Below are positions 13,440 through 14,576 of a stretch of DNA of 14,576 nucleotides, piece after piece. A program made the position numbers and the translations under genes. Position 1 is the first letter of the stretch, and every line of letters begins with the position of its first letter. The notes below the pieces were generated by a model. The model saw only the letters and a program-made list of their open reading frames with translations, was not told the DNA's origin and did no database searches. The stretch is from an uncultured bacterium (GTDB lineage Bacteria; Bacillota; Clostridia; Oscillospirales; Acutalibacteraceae), in the NCBI GenBank assembly GCA_905215855.1, contig CAJMRT010000045.1, forward strand, positions 1-14,576, in the 5' to 3' direction.

Positions 13440-13760
13440 ATGGAAAACGAAAAAGAAAAAGTCACAACTCCCGAAATGCCTGACATTGATGTGCTGTTTG
13501 AGCTTGCAGATCTTTTTAAGGTTTTCGGTGATTCAACCCGACTTCGCATTATGTACACCATTTCTGAAAATGAAATGTCGGTGCTCAACATTGCCGAAGC
13601 TCTCAACATGGAGCAAAGCACAATTTCTCACCAACTGCGTGTGTTAAGGCAGAACAAGCTGGTGCGTGTTCGCCGTGAAGGAAAACAGATCTATTACAGC
13701 CTTGACGATGACCATGTGAAACGAATCATCGAAATGGGACTTGACCATGTTCTTGAATAA
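13440..13760 (+). CDS. ArsR/SmtB-family metal-responsive repressor, Zn/Cd type
   Basis: This is a winged-helix repressor expected to leave its operator when it binds metal. From the ATG at 13440 it has 106 residues; GAGGAG lies 7 nt ahead, while two earlier ATGs are too near or lack a site. The recognition helix is at about 58-70 (EQSTISHQLRVLR), followed by the wing (VRREGKQIYYSLD). The CadC/ArsR alpha-3 cysteine motif is absent. Instead the alpha-5 site of SmtB/CzrA is complete with exact spacing: D90, H92, H103 and E106, the last being the final residue. This points to zinc or cobalt-like sensing. It is followed after 11 nt by the ATPase gene. Confidence 0.92.
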   Translation: MENEKEKVTTPEMPDIDVLFELADLFKVFGDSTRLRIMYTISENEMSVLNIAEALNMEQSTISHQLRVLRQNKLVRVRREGKQIYYSLDDDHVKRIIEMGLDHVLE

Positions 13761-13771
13761 GGGGGAAACAT

Positions 13772-14576
13772 ATGAGGTACAAATATCAGCTTGACAATCT
13801 CAACTGTGCTAATTGTGCAGGCAAGATTGAGGCTAAAATTGCAGAAACAAACGGCTTTGAAGATGTGAGCTTCAATTTTGCGACAAAGCTTCTCAACTTC
13901 AAAAGTGAAAAGCAGAATCCTGTTTCCGAAATTCAGGCAATTTGCGACAGCATTGAGGACGGTGTAACCGTTGTTGACAAAACGCCGAAAACCAATCTCA
14001 AAAAATACACCTACACTTTAGACAATCTCAATTGTGCTCATTGTGCAGGCAAAATTGAGGCTAAAATTGCAGAAACAGACGGCTTTGAGGATGTAAACTT
14101 CAACTTTGCGACAAAGCTTCTCAACTTCAAAAGCGAAAAGCAGAATCCTGTTTCCGAAATTCAGGCAATTTGCGACAGCATTGAGGACGGTGTAACCGTT
14201 GTTGACAAAACTCCGAAAAATGATATCACAACAAAGGCAGAACCCGAAATCACGAAAAAGAAAATCAACCATGACACAATCTTCCTTGCAATTTCAATTG
14301 TACTTGCTGTAGTGTCCGAAATTCTCCACCTTACACTTGACGGTGTTACGGCTGTTCATTATGTTGTACTCGCAGCGTGTTTTGTTGCAACACTTCTTTC
14401 GGGTTACAAGGTATTTATCAAGGGCGCAAAAAACATTCTAAAGCTGAGAATTGACGAAACAACGCTTATGGCTGTTGCGGTAATTGCGGCATTCTGTCTT
14501 GGCGATTTTGTTGAGGCGGCAATGGTAACAATCCTCTTTTCTATCGGTGAAATTTTTGAGGATCGAGCAGTTGACG
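13772..14576 (+). CDS. P1B-type heavy-metal ATPase (Zn/Cd export type), N-terminal part
   Basis: This is the start of a membrane pump that exports soft metal ions using ATP. The gene runs off the right edge after 268 codons, so the phosphorylation (DKTGT) and CPC motifs are not visible. The ATG at 13772 follows a run of five G. Two metal-binding HMA domains are present, with CANC (C12, C15) and CAHC (C88, C91), then a Lys-rich linker. The visible membrane segments are about 169-189, 195-215 and 231-260, the last ending FSIGEIFEDRA, like CadA/ZntA. With the SmtB-type repressor upstream, Zn/Cd/Pb export is more likely than copper. The two HMA domains are almost identical copies. Confidence 0.9.
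   Translation, partial: MRYKYQLDNLNCANCAGKIEAKIAETNGFEDVSFNFATKLLNFKSEKQNPVSEIQAICDSIEDGVTVVDKTPKTNLKKYTYTLDNLNCAHCAGKIEAKIAETDGFEDVNFNFATKLLNFKSEKQNPVSEIQAICDSIEDGVTVVDKTPKNDITTKAEPEITKKKINHDTIFLAISIVLAVVSEILHLTLDGVTAVHYVVLAACFVATLLSGYKVFIKGAKNILKLRIDETTLMAVAVIAAFCLGDFVEAAMVTILFSIGEIFEDRAVD
13793..14218 (+). repeat. Recent tandem duplication of the HMA domain
   Basis: Two 198-bp units, 13793-13990 and 14021-14218, repeat with a 228-bp (76-codon) period. By direct comparison I count about 10 base differences between them, of which only three change the protein (Asn to His in the CxxC motif, Asn to Asp, Ser to Asn). Reading frame is kept across the junction, so both domains are translated. 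Confidence 0.93.

Overview
The window looks like a low-GC Bacillota chromosome, most likely a gut-type Clostridia/Oscillospirales relative. This is inferred from base composition, strong GGAGG ribosome binding sites, TTG starts, and an rqcH / rlmH / walJ / murA gene set; it is not a formal taxonomic assignment.

Left two thirds (1-8084, mostly minus strand): a complete type I-C CRISPR-Cas locus in the order cas3 | cas5c-cas8c(cas11c)-cas7c-cas4-cas1-cas2 | leader | CRISPR array. The array runs off the left edge, and only its leader-proximal 33-bp repeat and part of one spacer are inside. There is no cas6, so Cas5c should process the crRNA. cas8c contains an in-frame GGAGG + GTG internal start predicted to make the small subunit Cas11c. 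cas3 probably starts at a TTG behind a perfect GGAGGT.

Most interesting region (5521-5767): the 244-bp gap between cas3 and cas5c carries a hidden plus-strand gene of about 88 nt with its own consensus promoter (TTGACA-17-TAGAAT) and a rho-independent terminator. It encodes a crRNA-like RNA. A shrunken repeat (4-bp stem, GATA loop) ends in exactly the 11-nt handle of the array repeat (TGGATTGAAAT), followed by a single degenerate spacer. The first 17 spacer nt match, with one mismatch at position 6, a site 60-90 bp away in the same gap. That site is preceded by TTC, the canonical type I-C PAM. It lies between the -35 boxes of the cas5c-operon promoter (minus strand) and of the RNA's own promoter (plus strand). 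The simplest reading is a CreR-type Cas-regulating RNA that directs Cascade to repress the Cascade/adaptation operon and its own gene.

Middle (8290-12805, minus strand): housekeeping genes. A walJ-like metallo-beta-lactamase, rlmH and rqcH form one operon with a promoter at 11419-11447 and a terminator at 8290-8320. murA is separate, with a TTG start, its own promoter at 12986-13014 and a terminator at 11461-11498. Both promoters have a perfect or near-perfect 18-bp palindrome between -35 and -10.

Right end (13334-14576, plus strand): a metal-resistance operon. A SmtB/CzrA-type ArsR repressor with an intact alpha-5 metal site has a palindromic operator at its promoter. It is followed by the start of a P1B-type Zn/Cd ATPase whose N-terminal metal-binding domain was recently duplicated in tandem. 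The ATPase gene runs off the right edge.
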